Counted from the stretch's first letter, positions 13,447 to 25,739 are shown. The stretch is DNA of 64,000 bases from Siphonodentalium dalli (GCA_032622095.1 CP136063.1:72331980-72395979), one strand, 5' to 3'. Numbers and translations are program-made. The notes: generated by a model from the sequence alone, not told the origin.

Positions 13447-13896
13447 GGTTACACTGGTGTAAATGTTTTCCATAGGCCTCAGTGCTAACGTTTTAGCGTA
13501 TAGTGTTGGCAATATAAATGTTGGGTCCAAAATTTTCTTTAAATCTGAAAAATTGACATTTTGGGAAACTTTTTACACAAAATAATCATGTCTGTCTAGC
13601 AGGGAATTCGCCTTTAAATCTTATGTTTTCGTAACTAGTGTCAGAACCGCATAAAAAATACAGTCATATTTTAGACCACACCAAAAAATTCAAACTTCAC
13701 TACAAAGGGTTAATTCCTGTGCCAATGGTTATTTTACCTATGGGAAATCACAGGGAAGAGGTGTGATGATTTGGTTATGTGAAAAGCACACAAGGCTATT
13801 GACCAATCATGGCCCAGTGTCTATTTTATTCTCTCCTATATATTCCTCCCGCATCCGCTAGATGTCACTCGGAACCTTATTTACACCAGTGTAACC
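13447..13896 (+). mobile_element. MITE family V, 450 bp, TTTA flanks (unit 1)
   Basis: Terminal inverted repeats GGTTACACTGGTGTAAAT and ATTTACACCAGTGTAACC are intact. TTTA precedes and follows it, consistent with a 4-bp target duplication. No transposase is encoded. It ends 71 bp before the start codon of the signal-peptide exon. Its right part holds a CCAAT motif (13803) and TATATATT (13837-13844). Unit 4 has the matching site without the element. Confidence 0.85.
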
Positions 13897-13967
13897 TTTA
13901 ATAGCAGTGCGAGTTTCAACAAGGAAGTTTAATAGTGAACAGACTACCCACTGGACTAAAAACAAGC

Positions 13968-14061
13968 ATGATTTCTGCAATAATAGCTACAGTATTTGTG
14001 CTTTCTGTGAGTCTCGTTCATAGCAATACCATCAACAAGTTAGATAAAACAAGATACAAAG
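13968..14061 (+). CDS. Signal-peptide first exon, array copy 1 (partial gene)
   Basis: The ATG opens a 31-codon reading frame that ends at an AAAG/GTGAGA splice donor, leaving one extra base (G): a phase-1 exon. The peptide starts MISAIIATVFVLSVSLV, a typical signal peptide (short n-region, hydrophobic core, polar SNTINKLDKTRYK tail). Three further copies keep frame and donor. What it splices to is not proven. The glutamate-receptor-like exon at 55720 accepts phase 1, which would give Gly at the junction. It could also be the first exon of a lost duplicate. Signal peptide, frame and donor are seen directly; the partner is inferred. Confidence 0.7.
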
Positions 14062-14359
14062 GTGAGAGAAATATAGAATATGTGACTTAACCCTTTGAGT
14101 GCCACGGGCCGATCGGCCCTAATTTACGTTCTGTAAAATAAAATAATTTTTTTTGGTTGAATTTTTTTTGGGTATGCTTAAGCATGCTATAGGGCATGTT
14201 ATAACTCAAAACTATCACCAAGTATTCATAGTAATAATTTTGATGCCCATGAAAAACGTAAGATTCCCTGGCCCAAAACCTACAAAATAAGCCTGTTAAT
14301 GAATATAAGAAAAAATGATTAAAATTGTAAAAAATAATAACAAATGATGAAAAATTGTT

Positions 14360-15030
14360 AGGCCAATGCATTCTCTTATATATGCGAGGCGACCTATGGT
14401 CGACTCGCATATATAAGAGAATGCATTGGCACAGGTATATGGATTGATACAAAAAATCGGACCTGCAATGGCACTGAAAGGGTTAATTAATTCACTGTCA
14501 ACTAAAATGTTATAGAAATGTATTAATTCAATATTAACTCTTCCACGACTGTAGCTTCCTGCAATTTTGCGAAAACCCTGTGCCAATGCATTCTCATATA
14601 TATGCGAGGCATAAGAGAATACATTGGCCTAACAATATTTACATTGACCTTGTAAGCCAGTGACCCTTTCATGACAGGAGCTGCGCTGGTGCAGCATTAA
14701 ATATCATGCGCCAGTGCATTCTCTTTGTATATGCAATTTCCCATGGGGAGCCTCGCATTCATTAAAGAGAATGCACTGGCTTGCAAAATCAAGGCAAATA
14801 TTGTTAGGCCAATGCATTCTCTTATATATGAGAGTCTCCCCATAGAGAGCCTTGTATATATAAGCAAATGCATTGGCATACCAATATTTACCTTGACCTT
14901 GTAAGCCAGTGCATTCTCTTATAAATACGAGGCTCCCAATGGGAGACTCACGTCTATACCAGAAATCACTGGCACTGGATATTTAATGCTGCACCAGCGC
15001 AGCTCCCATCATGAAAGGGTTAATAGAGAT
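14360..15030. repeat. Nested family C hairpins and a GAAAGGGTTAA-ended element
   Basis: Hairpins with CTCTTATATATGCGAG and the reverse complement occur at about 14360-14435, 14580-14630, 14805-14885 and 14905-14970. The outer element starts CCCTTTCATGACAGGAGCTG near 14661 and ends with its reverse complement near 15020. Units 2-4 carry the fuller nested form, while the start of unit 1 carries a reduced form. CCTTTGAGTGCCACGGGCCG near 14092 and GGCACTGAAAGGG near 14471 are the outer ends of a related palindrome. Confidence 0.65.
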
Positions 15031-16990
15031 ATATCATAGTGGATGGAGACCCTGGCTCAGTTTGACGTGTTCATATGTGAACAAATTATATCACATGAAG
15101 CCCCTATTATATCATTAAAAAAGCCATTACATATCTCCTTATATCACATAGTGTATATGTCACGAGTGGTAAATAAGCGTGTACTTCCCGCCACATTTGG
15201 CAGCGTACCAATAAATATATGTCACTAGTGGTAAATAATCACGTGCTTCCCATCAACTTGGCAGCGCGCGAACAAAATTACTTTACATTGATTATGCGGA
15301 TTAATACTATTTTGAAAAGCCTCACATGACACCAAAACCAGACAATGCAAAATGATTGATTTGCCCATTTAAATAAAGTTAAATATTTTTCCAGCTATGT
15401 TGAACTAATGAAAATAGACACAAAAACATAGAGGTAAATTGGGGGGACTATATTTTTCGTCGCAATCATGAGCATGCAATACTTCGTACATGAATATTGT
15501 TGTGAAATGTCTCAGCCAACGATGTAAATGTGTTCATTTTAAAGCTTCTTTGGAGGATTTTGTTTTGTTAAAAAGCCATAAAGCTCTAGATGTCACGATC
15601 TTCAACTCGTTATGTTGGGATATAAGATTTTATGAAACTCGTTTGATAAATTAATTATATTAAATTTGATTCACAACTCATCTACGACTCATTGTGAATC
15701 AAATTCATCAAACTCGTTTCATAAAAACTCTCGGGAAGAGCTTTCCGATGAATGGCAACAAGCCATATTTCCGACTAAATCCTGAAAAGTTACCCATAAT
15801 TCTGCTGTGGCTAAGAAGTCGATTAATTAGGGCATTACTGTATCTCTGCCTGTGCATTTATTTCAGCCATGGGTTATCTGATTCAAATGAATTTGGTATA
15901 GAGGATTGCCATCATTAGAAAGCATTTTTGCATTTTCCATTATAGATTTGTCTTTTGTTTATTTGGAAATCTTGGGGGGGGGTTGTCGTCGCGCATATAT
16001 CTCAGCCATGGTTCATTGGATCTCAATGAAATTTTACATGGAGGTTCACAATCATGAATGCTTTCAAAAGAGCGCCAAATGATGTTTGCATTTTCCATTC
16101 TAGAGTTATCCTTTGTTTACCTGGAAAATAATTTTGTTTGCTACCATTTTATACCGCCAATTTTCAAAGGTATACTGGATTCACTTTGTCTGCCTGGGTG
16201 TTTATCTCAGCCATAGGTTATCAGATCTGAATACAATTTGGTATTGATGTTCACCATTGGGAGTGCCAACAAAAACAAGTTCCCAATAAACGTTGTTTGC
16301 ATTTTCTGTGCTGGAGTTATCATTTGTGTCATTTGCAGAATAAGGTCCCCAGAGGGTGAATTTAGTATGCTATCCCGCATATCGGGCTAGCATCACTAAA
16401 TTCACTCTCTGGGGACCTCATTCTGCTTAGGCCTCATCTTCTCTGGAATGTTTCTTTATTATCAAATTTAGAAACTTCTTTATATAGATTCTATTTCTTT
16501 TTTAGTTTAGTTTCTCTATATGACACATTGCATAATCGAAGTTCCCAATGGGTGTACATCACAATATTCACCATTTGGGAACTTCAATCATAGACTATGT
16601 CTCCATAGCCGATGACGTCATGCAGAATGAGGTCCCCAGAGGGTGAATTTAATTATGCTAACCTGCTATGCAGGATAGCATCACTAAATTCACCCTCTTG
16701 GGACCTCATTTTGCAAATGACAGGCACACTAAACTCAGCCATGTGTTATGGGATTACATTGAAATTCGGTATGGATATTTACCATGCACCATCACAAGTC
16801 CTTTTCGTGAAGTATTGGTGATGCTCGCATTTTACCTTTTTATTTAGACTTATTCTCCTTATCTGGGTTCTGTCCCTTGTTTCGAATTGGCTCTGTTGGG
16901 GTAAGCCACCTTCTGAGTGCAACCCTTGTTCTGGGTAGTTGCGACCCAGAAAATAGAGGGGGAGGGGCTTGAATGCCAATATTTATAGGG

Positions 16991-17518
16991 TTAAAGATAC
17001 GGGCGGCTTTGGTGGTGGGTATGCTGTTAAAATATTCACCTCCGTCAAAAACCGCCATAAACAGAAAGAATAGTCAAATATAGACAGACTGTTCTTACAC
17101 CAATCAGAAATATGGCATAAACAGTATGTTATTGTCAATTTTGTTTCCTTTGTTATGTAAACAAAGGTAAAAAACGTTACGTTACCTGGCTTTTGTTTAG
17201 ATCCGGATATGGTAAACATAAAGTGCGTTAATTGTTACTGTTTTCATGATATGGAAATAATAAAGAGCGTTTTTATCATTTGTGTGTGTGATTAACCAAT
17301 ATAATTGCGCTGTGTTATGTAAACAGAAGCACAACTTCTGTAACACAAGCAGGCTCTTGTTTACGTACATCATAGTACATCTTGATGACAATATACTATT
17401 TACGCGCTGATTATGTTTGGCATATGAAAAAAACTATATATATTTTAATATTCCTTCTGTTGATGGCGATTTCAACAAATATGAATATTTCTGCAACGAA
17501 CGCCGCCCGTGCCTTTAA
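16991..17518. mobile_element. TTAA-flanked MITE, about 520 bp (piggyBac-like target choice)
   Basis: The insertion is present only in unit 2. It is bounded by TTAA on both sides, and unit 4 has the single TTAA at the same place (near 36446). Inner ends AGATACGGGCGGC and GCCGCCCGTGCCT are imperfect inverted repeats. A TTAA duplication is characteristic of piggyBac-type transposition; the superfamily call is inferred because no transposase is present. The small open frames inside lack recognisable domains. Confidence 0.7.
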
Positions 17519-17838
17519 TGGGCGAGTGACTGGACATTCGGTAACTAGACGTTTAGTTCCAAATGTCCAGTCATGAGCAGGGTTCATTTTTTGGGAAAAT
17601 GGCCAAAGAAAATTTGATTTGGCCAAAAAGTTTCAAGGCCAATCAACAATCGCCTCTAAAATTATCATCAGATCTCCATGAAAAACGTAACCCGTTAACC
17701 GGTAATTAGCAGTTGCTTGCCTATGTATGAATAACAATTTATCTAAAGTCATGCATGCTTACTTATCAAAACGATGATGATTTGCTTCTAGAATGGTGTT
17801 CATTCTTAATCAAGTGACAACACTTTACTTCTTTGATA

Positions 17839-18054
17839 TACAGTAATACCCACAGTAATTGACCACTTAACCACAGCAAAATTATGGGTAATTTTTCAGG
17901 ATTTAGTCGGAAATATGGCTTGTTGCCATTCATCGGAAAGCTCTCGGCGAGAGTTTTCCGACGAATGGCAACAAGCCATATTTCCGACTAAATCCTGAAA
18001 GTTACCCATAATTCTGCTTTGGTTAAGAGGTCGATTACTTAGGGCATTACTGTA
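17839..18054. mobile_element. Foldback MITE family A (unit 2)
   Basis: Full palindrome equivalent to 9495-9710 in unit 1, with a few substitutions near the turn (17945). Confidence 0.8.
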
Positions 18055-19714
18055 TATTGCCATCTGGACCTATTTCAGGTTTTGCGGTTCCCATCCGTGT
18101 GCACATTTCCGTTGTCCCAACTCACGACCCCCCCCCCCCCCCCGTCCCAACTCACAACCCCCCCCCCCCCCCCCGTCCCAACTCCCAATTTTTCAGTTAT
18201 TTTAGTGCATGTTTCTTTATATTTTTGTTTTAGTTTATTTTCTCAATGATCCCACAGTTTGGTTTTTCAATTTGGGCAATGTTACTGAAAACAGTTTTTT
18301 ATATCCGTCAAATGGTTGTGGATATACAGACAAAAAAACCAACACTTCCAAATTAACAATGATAAATAATTCTAGAACAGAAAATCAGAAGAAAAAAAAA
18401 ACGATTGAACACCCAATTGATTGCCCTCAAAGTAGTGAACATCCATACAAAATGTCATTGAGATCGTCAACCGGTGGTGGAGATATCTGCTCAAATGGAC
18501 AAAAAAACATTTCCAGATAAACAAAAATTATTAACCCTAGAACGGAAAATTCAGGAAAAAAGATTGAACACTCAGTTGAATGCCCTCATAGTAGTGAACA
18601 TCCATCCAAATTTCATTCAGATCCGACAACCGTTGTTTCAGATATCTGCCCGGACGGATGGAAAAACCGACAGATAAATGCCTGGACGGACGAGGTTAAT
18701 CCAGTATATACCCCCCATTCTCTTCGACAGTGGAGGTATAATGGAACATATATGACTTTGGCAGCTGCATTATGGATGGCCAAGTCCCTGTCTGTCTGAA
18801 AATAAACAACTTGCAGTTAGATTAAACACCTCTGCTTATATGGGTTTCAATGAAGTCCAGTCTATGTATTTTACAACCCCTTTTCATCGCTTCTTTGAGA
18901 TTGATGCTAAATTAGTCTTCGATTGTTTTTTCAAAACCACAAGTTCCAGAAGAACAAAGGATAATCAAATGGAAATGGAACTAGAGGTGTGACTGTCCCA
19001 ATGCATGGGACTAAGGATACCCACTCCCCCATGTTTTTAAAACACCTTTATACTAGCTGAAACAGGCTCCTTTTGGGAGCCTCTGTTCAGCATTGGAGGA
19101 GCCTTTGGCCTCTTTGTGCATTAGGGGCCGTGCGCATGACAGATCCCACTCTTTTATATATATTGATAATATTATGCCACTTAAATATATCATCGGACAA
19201 ATAGGTTCATATTGGACTTATTTGGTTCTGATATAAGCCCATAGTAGACTAATACCCATTATTCTGATGGATGGCACGGGCCACCGTGAAAACACATATA
19301 TAAAGAGCGTACATCTGGTGCTGAAATAGAGCCATTGTGAGCGTATTTGTTTTTTGTTATTTATTTAATTAATTTTTTTTAAATAATTTTTTTGTAAAAC
19401 TAACACCGTTATAACCTCCGCCAAGGTACCGCGAGTCACCACACCACATTTAGTTGAAATCGGACCAGCAGTCGGGGAGAAAAATCCGGACAGACAGGCG
19501 GACAGACTGATCCTACGCTTTTATATATATAGATATGCAATATTTATAGATGCATGCATCCATTTTGTAACTCATCCTGTTTTGTATATAGCGTATATAT
19601 ATTTACTTGTTCCACACTTTGTACTGTGGCTTTGCAAGTAAATTCAATAGCAAGGATATCCATATGCTACAGGTTTTGTTCAGTCCTAGCCTTGAAATAG
19701 TGTGTCTGTCATTT

Positions 19715-20535
19715 GCAGAATGAGGTCCACAGAGGGTGAATTTAGTTATGCTACCCCGCATAGCGGGCTAACATCACCAAATTCACCCTCTGGGAACCTC
19801 ATTCTGCTGATGTGTAAGCAGAATGAGGTCCCCAGAGGGTGAATTTGGTGATCCTAGCCCACTATGCGGGGTAGCATCACTAAATTCACCCTCTGGGGAC
19901 CTCATTCTGCAAATGACAGACACACTATTTCAAGGCTTGGTTCAGTCATAACAGGTTGGAGGGAGGGTAGTCGGATACTCTGTGCGGTACACTTGTTTAT
20001 ACTGTGCAGCTGTAATATGATAATGCATTTTACTAGAAAAGGAAGTTACAGGATAAACGATTCATTTCTTAGAAATTGTTGTGTGTTTGAGCTAACAAAG
20101 AAAAAAAAGCCACAGCATTTTTGAAATCAGTCAAGCCTGCAAATAGTGTGTCTGTCATTTGCATAATGAGGTCCTGAAGGGTGAATTTAGTGACGTTATC
20201 GTGCAAGGCAGGCTAGTGTCACCAAATTCACCCTTGAGGGAACCTCATTCTGCTTAGGCCTCAACTGATATGAGAGAGATTGAAGTTCCCCAGTTGAATT
20301 AAGTCGGTCATGTTCACCCATTAGTCACCTCAATTATGCATTTTATCTTCTGCAAATTAGGGGAGATAAAATCTTCCCAGAAGGGAAAAACTAAAAAAAT
20401 GTTAATTTGAAACTGTAGATACTTCCCAGAAGATGAGGCATAAGCAGAATGAGGTCCCCAGAGGGTCAATTCAGTGATGCTGGCACACTGTGCGGAATAG
20501 CATCACCAATTCACCCTCTGGGGACCTCATTCAGC
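19715..20535. repeat. Cluster of family B hairpins (unit 2)
   Basis: Four palindromes equivalent to 11353-12180: about 19715-19808, 19815-19912, 20163-20253 and 20442-20535. Confidence 0.75.
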
Positions 20536-20965
20536 AAATGACAGACACACTATTGCAGGCTTGAAATTATAGCAAAATAAAAGATCAATATAAACAAATT
20601 GTTTAGTTCTCACTCCCTCTCTAAAATATTCTGAAATCCTCCCCTATAACTTTTGATATGATCCATGTCCCTCTTTTATATAAAGTCTAATTTCATCAAT
20701 TTAAGCCTTTCTCTACTAAATACTCATTGATTTAGGAAATGTTGAGAACTTGAGATAACTTCAACAATGGACATTTCGTGACATATCTGTCAGAAAACGT
20801 CGACTGAGCGGGCGCACTGAGAGCCCAGAAAACAAGGCTCCGAAACATGATTGATGTACATGTAACTACGATAACTGCACGAGAACTAAATCCCAAATTT
20901 GTTCTCAGTGTTGTAAATGTTCATATTGTTGTCTGATTCTCGATGATAGGTCCATAAGTTCACAC

Positions 20966-23900
20966 ATGTTGTTGTATGCATGTGCATATAATACTGACTC
21001 AGTTTTAAAATGCATCGAGCACGACTCAACTATTGACATTGTTTCCGGTGTTCAGAGTGAATATTCAAGTCCCCCTCTTAAATCTGATAAAGCTCACAGC
21101 AAACACAATGTAACTAACGATGATTGTAAATATAAACTATCCCTCGATGAGGATATATGTAACAAGTTGTCACTGTGTGAATCAGTGTGTGAATCACAAG
21201 TTATTGAGCGCTGTATTAAAGTGGAAGTAAATACATCTATTGTAATTGCTGCACATGCAACCGCGGTGGATTCAAATGACATTGTACCTGACACTAATGC
21301 TACGCGATATCCTGACGCGTGGTGTCGTGAGTTACCCTTCTATGTGCCTTCAAAGCAAGTAATGTATCATACATATGAATCTCCCAATAAACCAGTTGAG
21401 GGCAGTGTAAAAACCTGTGTGAATATTGTTGACCAGTCACCGAAATCAGACAGCACACCAAATACGATATTATACGATATCGATGATGTGGGTACGTCCT
21501 TAAATGACTTATTCTCAGTAAGTTATATCAACCCTTCCGATGATGTTGGACAGGGGCGAATTGCATGCAAATGTGCCAATGACCTTGATGTGAGTACAAT
21601 GAATTATTTGTTTTCAGGTTATGAAACGGGCCTCACCGGCAACACCGGGCAGATGGGGTCCTTATATAATGATCAATCTCAACCACATATAATTATGGAT
21701 GAGCAATATTTGCCCGATGTCCGTAAATCTATAACTGACTCTCAGCACATTTCAGATACCTCTATGCTGGGCACAGGTGAGTTAGAACCATTCGGTGGTA
21801 TTACACAAGAATGGATTTATACAAACACTAGTGTGTTTATCGATTTTTTAAATGATAATTCATCTGTCAACTATGACGATGACCACGACGAGGACAGTGA
21901 TGAAAATGATGATGATGAAGATGATGACGATGATGATGATGATGACGATGATGATGATTATGATTATGACGACGACGATTGTGATGACGATGACAGTGAT
22001 GACGATGACGTCGATGATGGTGATGCTGATGACGGTAACGATGATGCTGGTGATGAGGATGGTATAAGTAAGTTGAAGTTCATAGCACTAAATGTAGGCG
22101 GCATACGGAAGCGCCTTCATTATCCTGAATTTGTGTCACTCTTGAATAGATATGATATACTGTGTTTGTCAGAAACGAAGCTGTATGCAGAGGAATCAGT
22201 TATCATTCCAAACTTCGAAATTATATCAAATGTATGTAAAGCCACTTCTAGTGGCAGCCGGGCAGGTGGTATTTTAATTGCTACAAAGACAGCTTCACGT
22301 TTGCGTGTTGACGTGATACGAAGCGAACTCAAGAGTGTTGCATGGGTTAAAATTGGTCGACCCGGACATAAGGCAGATAGTTGTCTGATACTAGGGGCGG
22401 TATATAATCCCCCCGAAAACACAAAATATGCTGATAGTAATTGGCATTCGGATTTACAATTAGAAATTATACGTTTACGAGAACTTAGTCATGATATACT
22501 CCTTATGGGGGATTTTAATGCACGAACGGCTCTATTGGATGACCGTATTGAACATAATAATATTACACATAGCCGGGGCGCAAGTGCGATACTAGATGAA
22601 TACATGTTTGACGTTAGCACGGAGTCAGATATTCTCATTCCGGCGCGATGTTCCGAAGACACCGGGAGGCCTACCACATACGGATACAGATTTATTGACG
22701 CATGTCGCTTCAGCAACATGTACATAGTTAATGGTCGCGTAGGCAGTGATAAAGGGATTGGTAAGCGCACATGCAGAGACGCAAGCCTTGTTGACTATGC
22801 AATCGCTTCAAAAGATGTATTTGCGCGTGTATTGGAGTTTGAAGTATTGGAATTCTCATGTTTGAATTCAGATGTGCATTGTGGTATAAGTTTGGAACTT
22901 AAAACGCAGCACCGGATGTGCGAGCACTTACCAAACAAACGAACATACGTGCCGAATTGTCATTCAATTAAACCGATAATCAAACCGTGGAATGATATGA
23001 AAGCGCAGGATTTTATAGCGGGAGTTAAAGAACGTTCAGATGAAATAGAATCCAAACTTAAAGCAGTTGAAAAGGCTCCATCGCAGTTGAGTATTGACAA
23101 CGCGGCGAACTGTTTAGGAAATATTCTATCAGAACAAGCCGTTCAAATATTTGGCACTCACAACCGAGCATGTAAATCGCGACGCACAACAAAATGTAAA
23201 AGGTGGTTTGACTCAGAATGTCGCCGTAAAAGAAAGTCTTTTAATAAGGCTAGAAAGCAGTACTATTTATGCAAGTCTTTGGACTTTAGAACTAAATTGA
23301 GGAATTCGAGCAAGCAATATAAGCGAACGATGGATAAAAAACGCGCAGAGATGCTTGAAAATTGTAATCGGGAACTGAGGGAAATCCCGAAAAAGTCATC
23401 GGACTGCTTTTGGAAAACTTTGAAAAAATTTACAAACGATAATGCACGTGTAGCAGTTGAACATATTAACCTTGATAGTTTATTCGATCATTTTAAGGCA
23501 TTGAATGGGGCAACAAATGATACTGACTTGACTTCGCTCATCGATAGTATGTATGCCCTCAATAACGCAGACGGCGAGATCAATTTGCCTATTGAAACGC
23601 ATGAAATCATTGATGTTGTTAACTCTTTGAAAGTAAATAAAGCTGCTGGCGTTGATCAGGTAAGTAATCGTTATATCAAATCTACAATTGATGTACTTTT
23701 ACCATTTTACTCAAGATTATTCAACTTAGTATTAGATACGGGAATATTCCCAGATGGGTGGGCTATCGGCATGATAATGCCACTGTATAAAAATAAGGGA
23801 TGTAAAACAGACCCTAACTCATACCGAGGCATCACCTTATTGAGCTGTATTGGCAAGATGTTCACTGGAATCCTGAATCGGCGTCTTGGAACTTATGTCG

Positions 23901-25549
23901 AGAGTAACAATTTGCTCAAGGATAACCAAACGGGTTTTAGAAAGGGTCGCTCAACACTAGATAATATTTTCGTTTTATACAGCCTAACTGAAATTTACCT
24001 GCGTGATGGGAAGAAACTGTTCTGTACTTTTGTTGATTTTAAAAAGGCTTTCGATACTATTTGGCGAGAGGCGTTATGGGTGAAACTTATGAGAACCGGA
24101 ATCAACGGCAAGATATTTAATATAATCCGGAACATGTACCAGGCTACAAAGTCTTGCGTAGTCAGCAATGGTCGGTTGTCAGATTATTTTGTAAGTAACG
24201 TAGGGGTAAAACAAGGCGAAAACCTATCCCCTCTCCTGTTCTCTATTTACTTAAATGATCTGGAAGATTTTCTAGAAAATTGCGTTACCGAGGGGTTAAA
24301 CTATCTTAACGATCGAGTTTTCCATGAATTAGAGATTTATCTCAAACTATGGTGCATCTTATATGCAGATGATACTGTTTTGTTTGCGGACAATCCTTAT
24401 GAGATGCAACGAATTTTAGATGCCTTCTCTGACTATTCAGAGTCTTGGGAGCTCAAAATTAACACTCAAAAAACTAAGGTAATGATCTTCACCAACAAGA
24501 AATTGAGTTCTCCCCCAAATTTCATGCTTTGTGGTGATAAATTAGATATAGTCGAACAGTTTCCTTATTTAGGCATTGAATTATTTTATAACGGACGATT
24601 CTGTCGGGCAATCAAGTCGATAAAAATGAAATCGACAAAAGCTATGTACGGACTCCTGTCCAAGGTGAGAAATCTTCACCTATCTGCAGACTTAGCATTA
24701 AAACTTTTTGATTACCTCATACAACCCATTCTGTTATATGGATGTGAATTATGGGGCTTTGAGAATACTCGCGATATCGAGGCTGTCCATCTCAAATTCT
24801 GTAAGCTCCTAACGAACATGAAAATGAGTACTCCAAATTATATGGTTTATGGTGAGCTTGGAAGATGGCCATTGCGTGTTGAAATTGACAAAAGAATGAC
24901 CTCATTTTGGAGCCGCCTAATGACGAAAAACAAAAGTAATCACCCCTTCATATTGTACAAGTTAATTTTAGCTATGAAAGGCGGTGGCAAAAGAATACGA
25001 TACCTTGATCACATTGAAGACATTTTTGTGCGTGCGGATTGCGAAGACAACTGGAAAACACAGTTACCCGTTTCGAATTCTAAACTTCAATATATGCACA
25101 AAAAACTACTTGGCAATTTTTTTCTCCAGTGGAATAATGAAGTTTCTCAATCGTCACGAGGAGAATTTTATCGTAACCTGAAAAAATGTCCTTCGCTTAG
25201 TCGTTTTTATGTTGAATGTCCCTTTAATTCAATTATCTCGCTACAGAGAATTCGTACATCAAATCATAGATTAGGCGTTGAAACTATGAAGTGGGCAAAA
25301 TCTAAGAACCAAAAGAAAGGGATATCTGGAATTGGCTCATGTCAGTTATGTGGCGCCATCATGTGCGATGAATATCATTTTGTAATATTTTGTCCAAATT
25401 TACGTGAATACCGCATGAAATATATTGACGAATCGATCTGGAAAAATCCATCGCGAGAGTCTTTTTATGGCTTATTAAATTCTTCTGACACAATGAAGCT
25501 AAACAAACTTTCAAACTTTATAAAAATCGGATTGAAACAATTTAAATAA
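20966..25549 (+). CDS. LINE ORF: endonuclease-reverse transcriptase
   Basis: A single 1527-residue protein for target-primed reverse transcription. Residues 1-300 match no domain I know. Residues about 302-365 are an extreme Asp-rich tract. An apurinic-type endonuclease (EEP fold) follows, with ALNVGGIRKR, Glu403 in LSETKL, GDFNAR (Asp516, Asn518) and the terminal SDVH (Asp636, His638). Reverse transcriptase motifs are YRGITLLS (953), FVDFKKAFD (catalytic Asp1024), GVKQGENLSPLLFS (about 1080) and YADD (1133-1136). The C-terminus has a CX2CX8HX4C zinc knuckle (Cys1459, Cys1462, His1471, Cys1476). All catalytic residues are present. There is no separate ORF1 or RNase H that I can see. The clade (Jockey/CR1/I/RTE-X range) is not assigned. 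The first in-frame ATG was taken as start, but the frame stays open 37 codons upstream. Confidence 0.95.
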   Translation: MLLYACAYNTDSVLKCIEHDSTIDIVSGVQSEYSSPPLKSDKAHSKHNVTNDDCKYKLSLDEDICNKLSLCESVCESQVIERCIKVEVNTSIVIAAHATAVDSNDIVPDTNATRYPDAWCRELPFYVPSKQVMYHTYESPNKPVEGSVKTCVNIVDQSPKSDSTPNTILYDIDDVGTSLNDLFSVSYINPSDDVGQGRIACKCANDLDVSTMNYLFSGYETGLTGNTGQMGSLYNDQSQPHIIMDEQYLPDVRKSITDSQHISDTSMLGTGELEPFGGITQEWIYTNTSVFIDFLNDNSSVNYDDDHDEDSDENDDDEDDDDDDDDDDDDDYDYDDDDCDDDDSDDDDVDDGDADDGNDDAGDEDGISKLKFIALNVGGIRKRLHYPEFVSLLNRYDILCLSETKLYAEESVIIPNFEIISNVCKATSSGSRAGGILIATKTASRLRVDVIRSELKSVAWVKIGRPGHKADSCLILGAVYNPPENTKYADSNWHSDLQLEIIRLRELSHDILLMGDFNARTALLDDRIEHNNITHSRGASAILDEYMFDVSTESDILIPARCSEDTGRPTTYGYRFIDACRFSNMYIVNGRVGSDKGIGKRTCRDASLVDYAIASKDVFARVLEFEVLEFSCLNSDVHCGISLELKTQHRMCEHLPNKRTYVPNCHSIKPIIKPWNDMKAQDFIAGVKERSDEIESKLKAVEKAPSQLSIDNAANCLGNILSEQAVQIFGTHNRACKSRRTTKCKRWFDSECRRKRKSFNKARKQYYLCKSLDFRTKLRNSSKQYKRTMDKKRAEMLENCNRELREIPKKSSDCFWKTLKKFTNDNARVAVEHINLDSLFDHFKALNGATNDTDLTSLIDSMYALNNADGEINLPIETHEIIDVVNSLKVNKAAGVDQVSNRYIKSTIDVLLPFYSRLFNLVLDTGIFPDGWAIGMIMPLYKNKGCKTDPNSYRGITLLSCIGKMFTGILNRRLGTYVESNNLLKDNQTGFRKGRSTLDNIFVLYSLTEIYLRDGKKLFCTFVDFKKAFDTIWREALWVKLMRTGINGKIFNIIRNMYQATKSCVVSNGRLSDYFVSNVGVKQGENLSPLLFSIYLNDLEDFLENCVTEGLNYLNDRVFHELEIYLKLWCILYADDTVLFADNPYEMQRILDAFSDYSESWELKINTQKTKVMIFTNKKLSSPPNFMLCGDKLDIVEQFPYLGIELFYNGRFCRAIKSIKMKSTKAMYGLLSKVRNLHLSADLALKLFDYLIQPILLYGCELWGFENTRDIEAVHLKFCKLLTNMKMSTPNYMVYGELGRWPLRVEIDKRMTSFWSRLMTKNKSNHPFILYKLILAMKGGGKRIRYLDHIEDIFVRADCEDNWKTQLPVSNSKLQYMHKKLLGNFFLQWNNEVSQSSRGEFYRNLKKCPSLSRFYVECPFNSIISLQRIRTSNHRLGVETMKWAKSKNQKKGISGIGSCQLCGAIMCDEYHFVIFCPNLREYRMKYIDESIWKNPSRESFYGLLNSSDTMKLNKLSNFIKIGLKQFK

Positions 25550-25739
25550 CTATTCAAATATTTGGCGATCGTGGTGCTTATATGTGTGTGCGTCTGTATG
25601 TGTGAACATGCAGACATACATATATGTGAAGATCACGTCGTAGATTCCTTATTCATAGTACAACTATGCATATTATGTTACTATTTGTATGGCTTCCACG
25701 TGTTTTAGATATGCAAAATTCCATAACGAATATCGAGTG

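Larger units (their letters stand above)
6950..14520 (+). repeat. Tandem array unit 1 (about 7.6 kb)
   Basis: First of four large direct repeats. Order: family C hairpins (6965-7160), a conserved block with a GGATGGAGACCCTGGCTCAG landmark (7200), a small inverted repeat (7815-7915), a half foldback A, family B hairpins, foldback A (9495-9710), a C-run (9779-9813), a long conserved non-coding block, six-copy family B cluster (11353-12180), two internal direct repeats (12350-12560 and 13065-13330), a 450-bp MITE and the signal-peptide exon at 13968. Corresponding landmarks fall at 15041, 28281 and 34473. Outside the exon no credible protein gene is visible. The left edge is approximate because family C hairpins are nested there. 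Confidence 0.85.

Noticed and set aside
13550-14586. Minus-strand frames of 96-155 codons repeated in each unit (14087-14586, 27383-27825, 33550-34017)
   Set aside because: They run through family C hairpins and AT-rich DNA, change length by single-base indels between units, and show no conserved ends.
21852-22067. 71-codon Met/Thr-rich plus frame
   Set aside because: Shadow frame of the GATGAC repeat that encodes the Asp-rich tract of the LINE ORF.
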